Shown: piece after piece, positions 57,653 to 64,000 of the stretch | Layout of the letters: each line of letters starts with the position of its first letter | Numbering within the stretch: the stretch's first letter is position 1 | Assembly: GCA_028281005.1 (NCBI GenBank) | Contig: JANQKS010000131.1 | Coordinates: 57,927 to 121,926 of the forward strand | From: Pseudomonadales bacterium | Lineage (GTDB): Bacteria; Pseudomonadota; Gammaproteobacteria; Pseudomonadales; Azotimanducaceae | Direction: 5' to 3' | Length of the DNA: 64,000 bases | Notes under the pieces: generated by a model | Seen by the model: the letters and a program-made list of their open reading frames with translations, nothing else | What the model was told of the DNA's origin: nothing | Database searches by the model: none | Program-made: the position numbers and the translations under genes

Positions 57653-58789
57653 ATGTTGAGAAGTCGTATATCAATCCCTGCATGGGCCTGTTTGGCCGTG
57701 GTGTTTTTGTGGCAGCCTGCCTGGTCAGACGACACGACTGACGAAACCGAGGAGCGCCGCCAATATACATTTTCATGGCAATTTGAGCCGGAAGGCAGCA
57801 TGGCGCCCCGCGGTGGCACCACCACCGGGCCAGGTGTCACGTTGGCTGAATCCGCAGGGGATGCGTGGCGCGCCCTGACTGAGGCCGGAATAACGGACAA
57901 GGAGCGTGATCGTCGCGCAATCCTTGCGATGGCCGGTGCGTACCGCACCAGCTTCGATTTTATTGAAACGGTGGGCTTCACAACCGGCTACGAGCCGAGC
58001 GAACCGTATCAATCTTGGGGCACCGAACACGTCTACGTTGTCGCGGACGAAGACAATTTCATCAGTCTGCAACACATTCTGGTGATGCTGATTAACATGC
58101 CAGACGGCTCCGTTTCCGAGCCGATTGTGGTCAAACATTGGCGTCAGGATTGGTCGTATGAACAGCGCGATCTGTTTGTTTATGCCGGCCACCAAACCTG
58201 GAACGCACACAAAGTGAGCCGCGCACAAGCGCGAGGCCGCTGGACTCAGAGCGTCTATCAGGTAGATGACTCTCCCCGCTACCAAGCAGTCGGTACGTGG
58301 ACCCACTATCCAAACTACTCATCGTGGCACAGTGAAGAGACTTGGCGTCCCCTGCCGCGGCGTGAATTCAGTGTTCGTGACGACTATCAGGTCCTGGTGG
58401 GGACCAACAAACACACGATCAACCCCACAGGATGGGTGCAGGAAGAAGAAAACCTAAAAGTGGTCCTCAACGAACAAAGCCAAAAGGTGGCTGTGCTTGC
58501 CAAAGAAGTTGGGCTGGCGCGTTATGAGCGCATCGACAATTTCGACTGGTCTGCGGGTGATGCCTATTGGGCGCGCACTGGCGTCTACTGGCAGGCGGTG
58601 CGGGACATCTGGGCCGATATGTTTAAACAACACGACAGGGTGTCTATCAAACCGGAATCTGAGGGAAAAACTCTTTTTGGCGAGATGTTCGAGCAAGCGA
58701 GTGCCATTCCTGATGGTGCCAGCGCACCGTCCTCCAATTATCACGAGCAAGTTAATGAAGTTCTCAGTCGCTTCGTGACTACGTACTGA
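57653..58789 (+). CDS. DUF6607 family secreted protein
   Basis: The 378-residue product has a signal peptide (MLRSRISIPAWACLAVVFLW, cut near PAWS-D) and the DUF6607 pattern as I know it: ILAMAGAYRTSFDFIETVGF, DNFISLQHILVM, VKHWRQDWSYEQRDLFVYAG, VYQVDDSPRYQAVGTWTHY and LPRREFSVRDDYQVLVGTNK. No enzymatic motif is recognised, and the family has no known function. ATG 57653 follows GGAGTAAAAGG. It stands alone between the SDR pair and pspF, with which it is convergent across 41 bases. Confidence 0.85.
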   Translation: MLRSRISIPAWACLAVVFLWQPAWSDDTTDETEERRQYTFSWQFEPEGSMAPRGGTTTGPGVTLAESAGDAWRALTEAGITDKERDRRAILAMAGAYRTSFDFIETVGFTTGYEPSEPYQSWGTEHVYVVADEDNFISLQHILVMLINMPDGSVSEPIVVKHWRQDWSYEQRDLFVYAGHQTWNAHKVSRAQARGRWTQSVYQVDDSPRYQAVGTWTHYPNYSSWHSEETWRPLPRREFSVRDDYQVLVGTNKHTINPTGWVQEEENLKVVLNEQSQKVAVLAKEVGLARYERIDNFDWSAGDAYWARTGVYWQAVRDIWADMFKQHDRVSIKPESEGKTLFGEMFEQASAIPDGASAPSSNYHEQVNEVLSRFVTTY

Positions 58790-58830
58790 TACGGAACCGC
58801 AGTCCCGGTATCAAACCATAACCACTGGGC

Positions 58831-59841
58831 TTACTCTTCAACGCTGCCGCCCACCAGTTCGTATTTTTTTAAATAGCCGCGAAACTGGTGATAGGTGAGG
58901 CCGAGCAGCTCGGCAGCTTTGCGCTGATTGTGTTTGACCTCGTCCATGGCCTGTTGAATCAAATTCACCTCGTAGCTCCCAATGTGTTCTTTAAGATCCA
59001 TGGGAAAACTGGCGGGCGCTGCACCTGCAGCAGCGGGTGACTCAGCTGTATTGTCCTCCTGAGGACGATAAGGTGAAGCGAACGGATCAAACACCACTTC
59101 ATCCACAATCTCATCCGGTTCGGTGCGATACACACACCGCTCCACCACGTTCTTAAGCTCGCGTACATTACCCGGCCAATCATGTTCGAGCAGCGTCTGC
59201 TGCACAGTGCTGCTAAACCCAGGGAACAGATCGCGGTCCAGCTCCGTGGCCATGTTGATGGCGAAGTGTTCAGCCAGCAGCAAAATGTCCTCTTCGCGTT
59301 CGCGCAGTGGGGGCAGCGTAATGACATCGAAGGCCAGCCGGTCCAACAGGTCCGAACGAAATTTGTTCTGTTCGGCAAGACTGGGTAAGTCCTGATTGGT
59401 GGCTGCCACCAGGCGCACATCGCAGGTCAACGTTTTGCTGCCGCCCACCCGCTCAAACTCCCCATACTCAATCACCCGCAACAACTTTTCTTGGATCAAC
59501 ATCGATGTGGTAGCCAATTCGTCAAGGAATAGCGTGCCGCCGTGGGCGCGTTCAAAGCGCCCGTGATGAGTGCGGGTGGCGCCGGTAAAGGCGCCCGCCT
59601 CATGGCCGAACAACTCGCTTTCCATAATCGATTCGGAGATGGCTGCGCAATTCATCTTGATGAACTGGCTTTCCCATCGGTTGGACAAAAAATGCAGGCG
59701 TGAGGCGATCAGTTCTTTACCGGTGCCGCGTTCACCCACAATCAACACCGGCTTTTCCAGGGGGGCGACCAGGGAAACATGCTCTAGCGTGCGGAGGAAG
59801 GCCGGGGATTCTCCCAGCATACGTTCAACTTCGGGGCGCAT
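58831..59841 (-). CDS. pspF: Psp operon transcriptional activator PspF
   Basis: PspF is the sigma-54 bacterial enhancer-binding protein that turns on pspA; PspA restrains it. The 336-residue protein has no receiver domain and begins almost directly with the AAA+ domain: Walker A GERGTGKE, the sigma-54 contact loop HEAGAFTGA, Walker B GGTLFLDEL, WPGNVRELKN, and a C-terminal Fis-type HTH (RKAAELLGLTYHQFRGYL). A longer acidic linker than in E. coli precedes the HTH. ATG 59841 is preferred over TTG 59856. It is divergent from pspA. Confidence 0.95.
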   Translation of the reverse strand: MRPEVERMLGESPAFLRTLEHVSLVAPLEKPVLIVGERGTGKELIASRLHFLSNRWESQFIKMNCAAISESIMESELFGHEAGAFTGATRTHHGRFERAHGGTLFLDELATTSMLIQEKLLRVIEYGEFERVGGSKTLTCDVRLVAATNQDLPSLAEQNKFRSDLLDRLAFDVITLPPLREREEDILLLAEHFAINMATELDRDLFPGFSSTVQQTLLEHDWPGNVRELKNVVERCVYRTEPDEIVDEVVFDPFASPYRPQEDNTAESPAAAGAAPASFPMDLKEHIGSYEVNLIQQAMDEVKHNQRKAAELLGLTYHQFRGYLKKYELVGGSVEE

Positions 59842-59948
59842 TACGAATATGGCCAAATAGTGGTGGAATCTACTATATGGTAAATGCCGTGCCGAAGACC
59901 AGAATTGTTTAGAGCAACAAAATCAATAACTTACGTAGATATGAAAAC

Positions 59949-59963
59949 TGGCACGCTTTCTGT
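59949..59963 (+). promoter_or_regulatory. Candidate sigma-54 promoter of pspA
   Basis: TGGCACGCTTTCTGT has a perfect -24 TGGCAC element and the right 12-base step to the -12 element, but that element reads TGT where TGC is the consensus. It lies about 90 bases before the pspA start in the pspF-pspA gap (59842-60051), the position expected for PspF-dependent transcription. Confidence 0.6.
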
Positions 59964-60051
59964 AACGCATAAAGCGTAGTACACGTAGCAAGCAAAGATT
60001 CACTTTGGCGACGCTGCAGACATAACCATGCACATGGAGGCATTTGCAACG

Positions 60052-60759
60052 ATGAGTATCTTTTCCCGTATGACGGATATCATCAATTCCAACCTAAACG
60101 CGATGTTAGACAAAGCGGAAGATCCGGAGAAGATGGTCCGTTTGATTATTCAGGAGATGGAAGAAGCTCTGGTGGAAGTCCGCAGCACTTCAGCCCGAGC
60201 CATAGCGGACCGCAAAGAACTAGAGCGCCGCAAAGAGTGGCAGGAAGCCGAAGCCAGCGAATGGGAGCGTAAAGCCGAAGTGGCGGTGCGCAAAGGTCGG
60301 GATGATCTCGCCAAAGGTGCCCTTGTGGAAAGTAACAAAGCCCGCGAGGCAGCTGACATCATGGCTGAAGAGTTGCACGCATTGGAAGACACCCTGTCCA
60401 AACTGAATGAAGACATAGGTGCGCTGCAGGCCAAAATCAAAGACGCCAAGGCGCGTCAGAATGCAATCATCATGCGCGGTAAAGCAGCCCAGTCCCGCCT
60501 CGGTGTGCGCCGTACCTTAAGCGATCACAATATCGATGACGCCATCGCGCGCTTCGAAACCTATGAGCGCAAGATGGATGACCTCGAGGGTCAAATTGAA
60601 TCCTACGATATGGGTCAGAAAACACTTTCCGATGAGATTTTGGAGCTTGAATCTGACGAAGGCGTAGACGAGCAACTCAATCAACTCAAAGCCCGCGTTC
60701 AACAAACAAACGCACCTGCCGCACCGGTGGCGGATGTGAACCAAGGCAACAATAACTAG
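60052..60759 (+). CDS. pspA: Phage shock protein A
   Basis: PspA is an ESCRT-III-like membrane-stabilising protein that also binds and inhibits PspF. The 235-residue product begins MSIFSRMTDIINSNLNAMLD with the amphipathic helix, followed by EDPEKMVRLIIQEMEEALVEVR and long charged coiled-coil helices. ATG 60052 matches the conserved N-terminus; ATGs at 60028 and 60034 would add a non-conserved leader. The C-terminal tail (APAAPVADVNQGNNN) is low-complexity. pspB follows eight bases later. Confidence 0.96.
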   Translation: MSIFSRMTDIINSNLNAMLDKAEDPEKMVRLIIQEMEEALVEVRSTSARAIADRKELERRKEWQEAEASEWERKAEVAVRKGRDDLAKGALVESNKAREAADIMAEELHALEDTLSKLNEDIGALQAKIKDAKARQNAIIMRGKAAQSRLGVRRTLSDHNIDDAIARFETYERKMDDLEGQIESYDMGQKTLSDEILELESDEGVDEQLNQLKARVQQTNAPAAPVADVNQGNNN

Positions 60760-60767
60760 GAGTCGTT

Positions 60768-61025
60768 ATGGACGGCATTGTCGTCGCGGTGTTTGTGCCC
60801 GTCGTCATTTTCCTGGTGATCGTCGCACCCGCGTGGCTGTGGATGCACTATCGCAGCAAGCAGCACGCCCAAGGTGCGCTGTCGGAAAACGAGCGCGCCG
60901 AATTAGAGACGTTAGCGCTACAAGCCGAGCGCATGCTGGAGCGCATCGATACGCTGGAAGCGATCCTCGATGCGGAAACCCCTGAGTGGCGCGTACGCCA
61001 TGGGCAGGAGACGGCCCAACTCTAA
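60768..61025 (+). CDS. pspB: Phage shock protein B
   Basis: PspB is a small inner-membrane protein that with PspC relieves PspA inhibition of PspF under envelope stress. The 85 residues hold one N-terminal membrane segment (VVAVFVPVVIFLVIVAPAWL), then a coiled coil (LETLALQAERMLERIDTLEA) and the PEWR element near the end, as in E. coli PspB (74 residues). An AGGAG site precedes the ATG. Confidence 0.94.
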   Translation: MDGIVVAVFVPVVIFLVIVAPAWLWMHYRSKQHAQGALSENERAELETLALQAERMLERIDTLEAILDAETPEWRVRHGQETAQL

Positions 61026-61056
61026 CAGCCAGTGTCGAAAGCCTTGAGGAGCAGCT

Positions 61057-61887
61057 TTGAACGAACAACGTAACGAGGACAGCGACAAACCCCCGCCAAG
61101 CATGGCCCACAGCGGGCCAGCAGGGAACAGAGAATTCTCTGCGGCCATGGCCAGGCTGGAGAAAGCCGTGTCCGAAATTGTCACCGTCGCCACCGGGCAA
61201 CTGTCCGATCGCGCAACCACCTTGCTGGATGACACCAGCAGGCGCTTAGAAGCCGAGCTGCGTCTACGCCGAGTGGCGGAAGATCCTGAAGAATGGGAAC
61301 AATTGGATCGTCGTCAGCAGCGGCACGCACGCCGACGCCGCTCTCGTCACCATTTGGTAGACCGCGCGGAACGCGTCAATCCTCGCTCCGGGCGCCTCTA
61401 CCGTGATCCGGAGAATCAAAAAATCGGCGGCGTGTGTGCGGGTGTGGCACGTTATCTCGGGTTTGAAACCTGGGCCGTGCGCCTCGCAGCTTTAACAGGT
61501 CTCATCTTTATTCCCGGAGTTGTATTTCCGGCTTACTGGATTGCCTATTTCATCATGGATACCCCCGATAACAACTTAGATGGTGATGCCGAGCGGAATG
61601 AACAGCGCCGTGGTCGATCCCGCCGGCGGCACCGCGGGCTGAACGCTAACAATGACGCTCCTCAAGGTAACCAGCCGCCGCAGAAATTTGATGCCGGCCG
61701 TAGCCTGCGATACACCAGCGCAGACCTCACCGAGGCCGAATTGCGCTTGCGCCGGCTTGAATCGTTTATCACTTCCGATCAGTACGAGCTGCAGAAAGAG
61801 CTCGCCAAAATTGAAAACGAGGATCGGCCGAACGGTGCCCCCAACAGTCACCCATTTGGGCGTAGCCGAGGCGGCCAAGATGACTAG
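61057..61887 (+). CDS. pspC: Enlarged phage shock protein C
   Basis: PspC senses membrane stress with PspB. The PspC domain lies at about residues 111-170 (SGRLYRDPENQKIGGVCAGV, then ARYLGFETWAVRLAA and one hydrophobic hairpin ending YWIAYFIMD). The protein has 276 residues against 119 in E. coli. The extra parts are an N-terminal helical region (residues 25-75), a very basic run (89-99, ARRRRSRHH), a second basic Arg-rich linker (184-193) and a C-terminal coiled coil (LTEAELRLRRLESFITSDQY). The TTG start at 61057 follows a GAGGAG site. Its end overlaps the next gene by eight bases. Confidence 0.9.
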   Translation: MNEQRNEDSDKPPPSMAHSGPAGNREFSAAMARLEKAVSEIVTVATGQLSDRATTLLDDTSRRLEAELRLRRVAEDPEEWEQLDRRQQRHARRRRSRHHLVDRAERVNPRSGRLYRDPENQKIGGVCAGVARYLGFETWAVRLAALTGLIFIPGVVFPAYWIAYFIMDTPDNNLDGDAERNEQRRGRSRRRHRGLNANNDAPQGNQPPQKFDAGRSLRYTSADLTEAELRLRRLESFITSDQYELQKELAKIENEDRPNGAPNSHPFGRSRGGQDD

Positions 61888-62677
61888 CGCGGTAGATAGC
61901 GTTGCGAATAGTCAGCCTCATCTAGCTTGGGTACAGGCATCCGGCCCCCGTTTGCGCCGCGCCATTCAGATGATGTGTGTGTTGTTTGGCATGATTTACG
62001 CGGCGGGGTTCACCGCGGCCACCACCAAGTTTGATACCGCGATGCAGGTGGCCGACTATGAGCGGATCCATTTGATCGGTAATGCGCAACTGGTTTTGGT
62101 ACAGGAGAATGGCTCCTCTGCGTCAGCGCCGGATGGTGGAGTTTCGGAAGTTTCAGTCAGCGGCGCACCGCATAGTTTGCGTAAGCTTGTCATCGAGAGC
62201 AGTGACGGTGTGTTGTACATCGACGCGGGTGACAATCAGAGCATCGCCGATGTGTTGATTTATCTCACCGTCAAAGAGCTCAAAGAGCTGTTCAGTCAGG
62301 GTCAGTCGGTGGTAGAAGCGGACAGTCTGATTGGCGAGAGTCTATTTATAGAAAGCCGCGGCGGTGGTCACATCGACATTGCGCGCCTCGACGTTGCTGA
62401 CCTGACCGTTGTTGGTGCAGGTGCATCGCGGTTTTCCGTGAGCGGTGCGGTGGAAAACCAATATGTTGACCTGCAAGGATTAGGGGTATATCAAGCTCAA
62501 GGTCTTGCCAGCCAAACCAGCCAAGTTAATGTATATGGCAGTTCAGAAGTGGAGCTGTGGGTGGAAGAGTTGTTGGACGTTAACGTTTTTGGAAGTGCTA
62601 AAGTAAGTTATAGCGGGCGTCCATGGGTGCAACAGCACATGTTCGGCAAAGGTGCCATTCGCCGTTTGGGTGAATAG
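61880..62677 (+). CDS. DUF2807 (GIN/toastrack-type) membrane-anchored protein
   Basis: From ATG 61880 the 265-residue product has one membrane segment (MMCVLFGMIYAAGFTAATT) after a short cytoplasmic part, and then a periplasmic beta-repeat domain of the DUF2807 type: FDTAMQVADYERIHLIGNAQ, ADLTVVGAGASRFSVSGAV, VYGSSEVELWVEELLDVNVF and GSAKVSYSGRP. Such domains are known to accompany PspC in stress loci of other bacteria. It overlaps pspC by eight bases, so it is part of the psp operon here. Function is inferred from context only. Confidence 0.82.
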   Translation: MTSAVDSVANSQPHLAWVQASGPRLRRAIQMMCVLFGMIYAAGFTAATTKFDTAMQVADYERIHLIGNAQLVLVQENGSSASAPDGGVSEVSVSGAPHSLRKLVIESSDGVLYIDAGDNQSIADVLIYLTVKELKELFSQGQSVVEADSLIGESLFIESRGGGHIDIARLDVADLTVVGAGASRFSVSGAVENQYVDLQGLGVYQAQGLASQTSQVNVYGSSEVELWVEELLDVNVFGSAKVSYSGRPWVQQHMFGKGAIRRLGE

Positions 62678-62716
62678 GCCACGCCAGCGGTATTGAAAGA
62701 ACACGACCAAGGCACC

Positions 62717-62754
62717 CAAGTAAGGCACTCAAGTAAGTAAGACACACAAGTAAG
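62717..62754. repeat. CAAGTAAG repeats upstream of the small membrane gene
   Basis: CAAGTAAG starts at 62717, 62730 and 62747, each followed by a CACT/GACAC-like stretch, within the 144-base A-rich gap 62678-62821. Further AGATAGA/GATAAG variants run up to the AGGAG ribosome site at about 62811. No gene lies in the gap. Confidence 0.65.
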
Positions 62755-62821
62755 ACACCAAAGATAGACACCTTAGATAGAAGCACAGATTACAAGATAA
62801 GAAGCGAGATAGGAGCCAAGC

Positions 62822-63049
62822 ATGGATGTATTCACAATGGTTGTCATCATCGTCGCCATCAGTTGCGGCGCTGGTATGTACAACAATTACCTAAAGACTC
62901 GAAAACAAGAGGCAAACAACGCCCCGTCTGAAGATGTGCTGGCTGAACTCGACGCCTTACGACAGCGTGTTGAGGTGTTAGAGAAGATCGTCACCGACGA
63001 AAAATTCCAGTTACACCGCGAGTTAAATAGCCTCGAGCGCAGCGCCTAA
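62822..63049 (+). CDS. Small PspB-like membrane protein with coiled coil
   Basis: The 75-residue product has one membrane segment (MVVIIVAISCGAGMYNNYL) and then a coiled coil, ALRQRVEVLEKIVTDEKF, ending QLHRELNSLERSA. Layout and length are those of PspB, and the coiled coil shares its spacing of conserved residues with the C-terminal coiled coil of the PspC in this operon (LE, then I/V-T, aromatic-X-Leu, K/R-Glu-Leu, I/L-Glu). AGGAG lies before the ATG. It probably acts with the Psp proteins. Its stop overlaps the convergent phosphodiesterase stop. Confidence 0.8.
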   Translation: MDVFTMVVIIVAISCGAGMYNNYLKTRKQEANNAPSEDVLAELDALRQRVEVLEKIVTDEKFQLHRELNSLERSA

Positions 63050-63828
63050 CCTAATCCCGCCATCAAGTCCGGGCGGTCGGTAAACACGCCGTTGGCGCCG
63101 GCTGCCTGCAGGCTTTCAGCTTCCGTTACCGTATTTACCGTATAGACAAACACCGCATAACCTGCATCCCGCATGGCCGCGATGCGTGCCGGGGTTGCAA
63201 TGCGTCGACTTAAGTTTATTGCGATGGCTTCCAATTTCTCTGCCGTGGCCGGCCAGCTGTCGCGGTAGCGGTCATACAATGGCGCGACGCCATAGCGCGG
63301 CGCAAGTTTGGTAAAGGCATACAATTCCTGGTGATCAAATGAGGACACCAGGATCGGCAGGCTATGTTGCGTACCGCGGTCTTGCAGAAACGCTGCGGTG
63401 GGCTGGGCGGTGTCTGGTCCTTTGAGTTCGATGTTTAATGCGGTGGCGATATCTGTGTTGGCGTTGTGCGTTTCGATCAGCGCCGCTACTTCGATCAGCA
63501 AAGGGATAGGCTGACCCAGACCGGCGTCCAAGCGGCGCAGTTCTGCCAAGCTATGCGCCATTACCTTGCCGCGGCCGTTGGTGGTGCGATTGAGTGTGTC
63601 GTCATGAATCACCACCAGTTCGCTGCGGGTGACGTCGTCGCTTACAGCGTAGACATCCAACTCGAGCATAGGGCAGCCCCACTCTAAGGCGGTGGCAAAG
63701 CTCTTAAGCGTGTTTTCCGGCGCCAAGCCGGCGGCGCCGCGATGTCCAATCACCATAAAGTTGTGTGTGGCAATCAGGTGCTCAAGTTGAGCTCTGGGGG
63801 AAAAAGTGTCCGCGTTTGAGTCAGGCAT
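63046..63828 (-). CDS. Glycerophosphodiester phosphodiesterase
   Basis: GDPD enzymes split glycerophosphodiesters to glycerol-3-phosphate and an alcohol. The 260-residue TIM-barrel protein has the active-site HRGAAGLAPENTLKSF, the metal pair in MLELDVYAVSDD, VVIHDDTLNRTTNGRGKV, LNIELKGPD, and the C-terminal FVYTVNT and GVFTDRPDLM. No signal peptide is visible, so it is the cytoplasmic UgpQ-like type. ATG 63828 is used; GTG 63834 is possible. Its stop overlaps that of the small PspB-like gene by three bases. Confidence 0.93.
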   Translation of the reverse strand: MPDSNADTFSPRAQLEHLIATHNFMVIGHRGAAGLAPENTLKSFATALEWGCPMLELDVYAVSDDVTRSELVVIHDDTLNRTTNGRGKVMAHSLAELRRLDAGLGQPIPLLIEVAALIETHNANTDIATALNIELKGPDTAQPTAAFLQDRGTQHSLPILVSSFDHQELYAFTKLAPRYGVAPLYDRYRDSWPATAEKLEAIAINLSRRIATPARIAAMRDAGYAVFVYTVNTVTEAESLQAAGANGVFTDRPDLMAGLG

Positions 63829-63943
63829 TGGCACAAGTTCGATGATTCAATGTCAGCTAGAAGTTATTCAGCGCTCCGATAGTGTCCTGTTTGGTTGATT
63901 CGTTGAATTATGACGCGTTCCATAAGTGCTGTGGCTAGGCGCG

Positions 63944-63981
63944 GTCCGACGGACAGGTCGGGTCACGATCCGAAGGATCGT
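63944..63981. repeat. Pair of short hairpins at the window end
   Basis: GTCCGACGGAC (63944-63954) and ACGATCCGAAGGATCGT (63965-63981) are two adjacent perfect hairpins with the shared core TCCGA-X-GGA, followed by CCCCTTTCC. They lie upstream of the phosphodiesterase in a 170-base region without a gene. They could be a REP-like intergenic repeat or a terminator of a gene beyond the window. Confidence 0.45.
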
Positions 63982-64000
63982 CCCCTTTCCTAGGGCCGCA

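Overview
The window is a gammaproteobacterial chromosome segment of roughly 55-58% GC by eye. It is dominated by the long conserved block that runs map, rpsB-tsf-pyrH-frr-uppS-cdsA, rseP-bamA-skp-lpxD-fabZ-lpxA-lpxB-rnhB-dnaE, tilS-pyrG-kdsA-eno-ftsB-truD-pcm, nlpD, fdxA, mutS, recA-recX, alaS-lysC and tRNA-Ser. The gene set (BamA, Lpx enzymes, PlsB, type II secretion, Psp system) shows a Gram-negative envelope. I cannot name the order from sequence alone.

Layout. 1-2.6 kb: moeA (cut by the window edge) faces tsaB-rsmJ. 2.6-15.9 kb, minus strand: map-glnD-dapC-dapD-dapE-gspN-gspC-gspD-plsB, which joins lysine/diaminopimelate synthesis, three type II secretion genes and the first phospholipid acyltransferase. 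16-42 kb, plus strand: translation, nucleotide, outer-membrane and replication genes. 42-45 kb: fdxA and mutS on the minus strand. 45.2-46.9 kb: recA-recX behind a LexA-type box. 46.9-50.2 kb: an accessory insert between recX and alaS that carries an OmpA-like protein with a premature stop, a Nudix protein, a frameshifted small gene and a VOC protein. 50.2-54.2 kb: alaS-lysC-tRNA-Ser. 54.3-58.8 kb: two alpha/beta hydrolases, two short-chain dehydrogenases and a DUF6607 protein. 58.8-63 kb: an enlarged phage-shock-protein locus (pspF facing pspABC, then a DUF2807 protein and a small PspB-like membrane protein), ending at a convergent glycerophosphodiester phosphodiesterase.

The most informative signal is what is missing from the conserved block. 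dxr is absent between cdsA and rseP, and ispD and ispF are absent between ftsB and truD. These are three genes of one pathway (MEP isoprenoid synthesis), while the isoprenoid consumer uppS is kept. This suggests that the lineage makes isopentenyl diphosphate another way, most simply by the mevalonate route. accA, surE, rpoS and csrA are also absent from their usual places.

Other points: RNase HII has the GRG motif changed to GIG; one alpha/beta hydrolase has Ala at the nucleophile position; two genes in the recX-alaS insert look broken by single changes; PspC is more than twice the E. coli length and sits with two extra membrane partners; and short tandem repeats recur at several gene borders. 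No CRISPR array, prophage or insertion sequence was seen.
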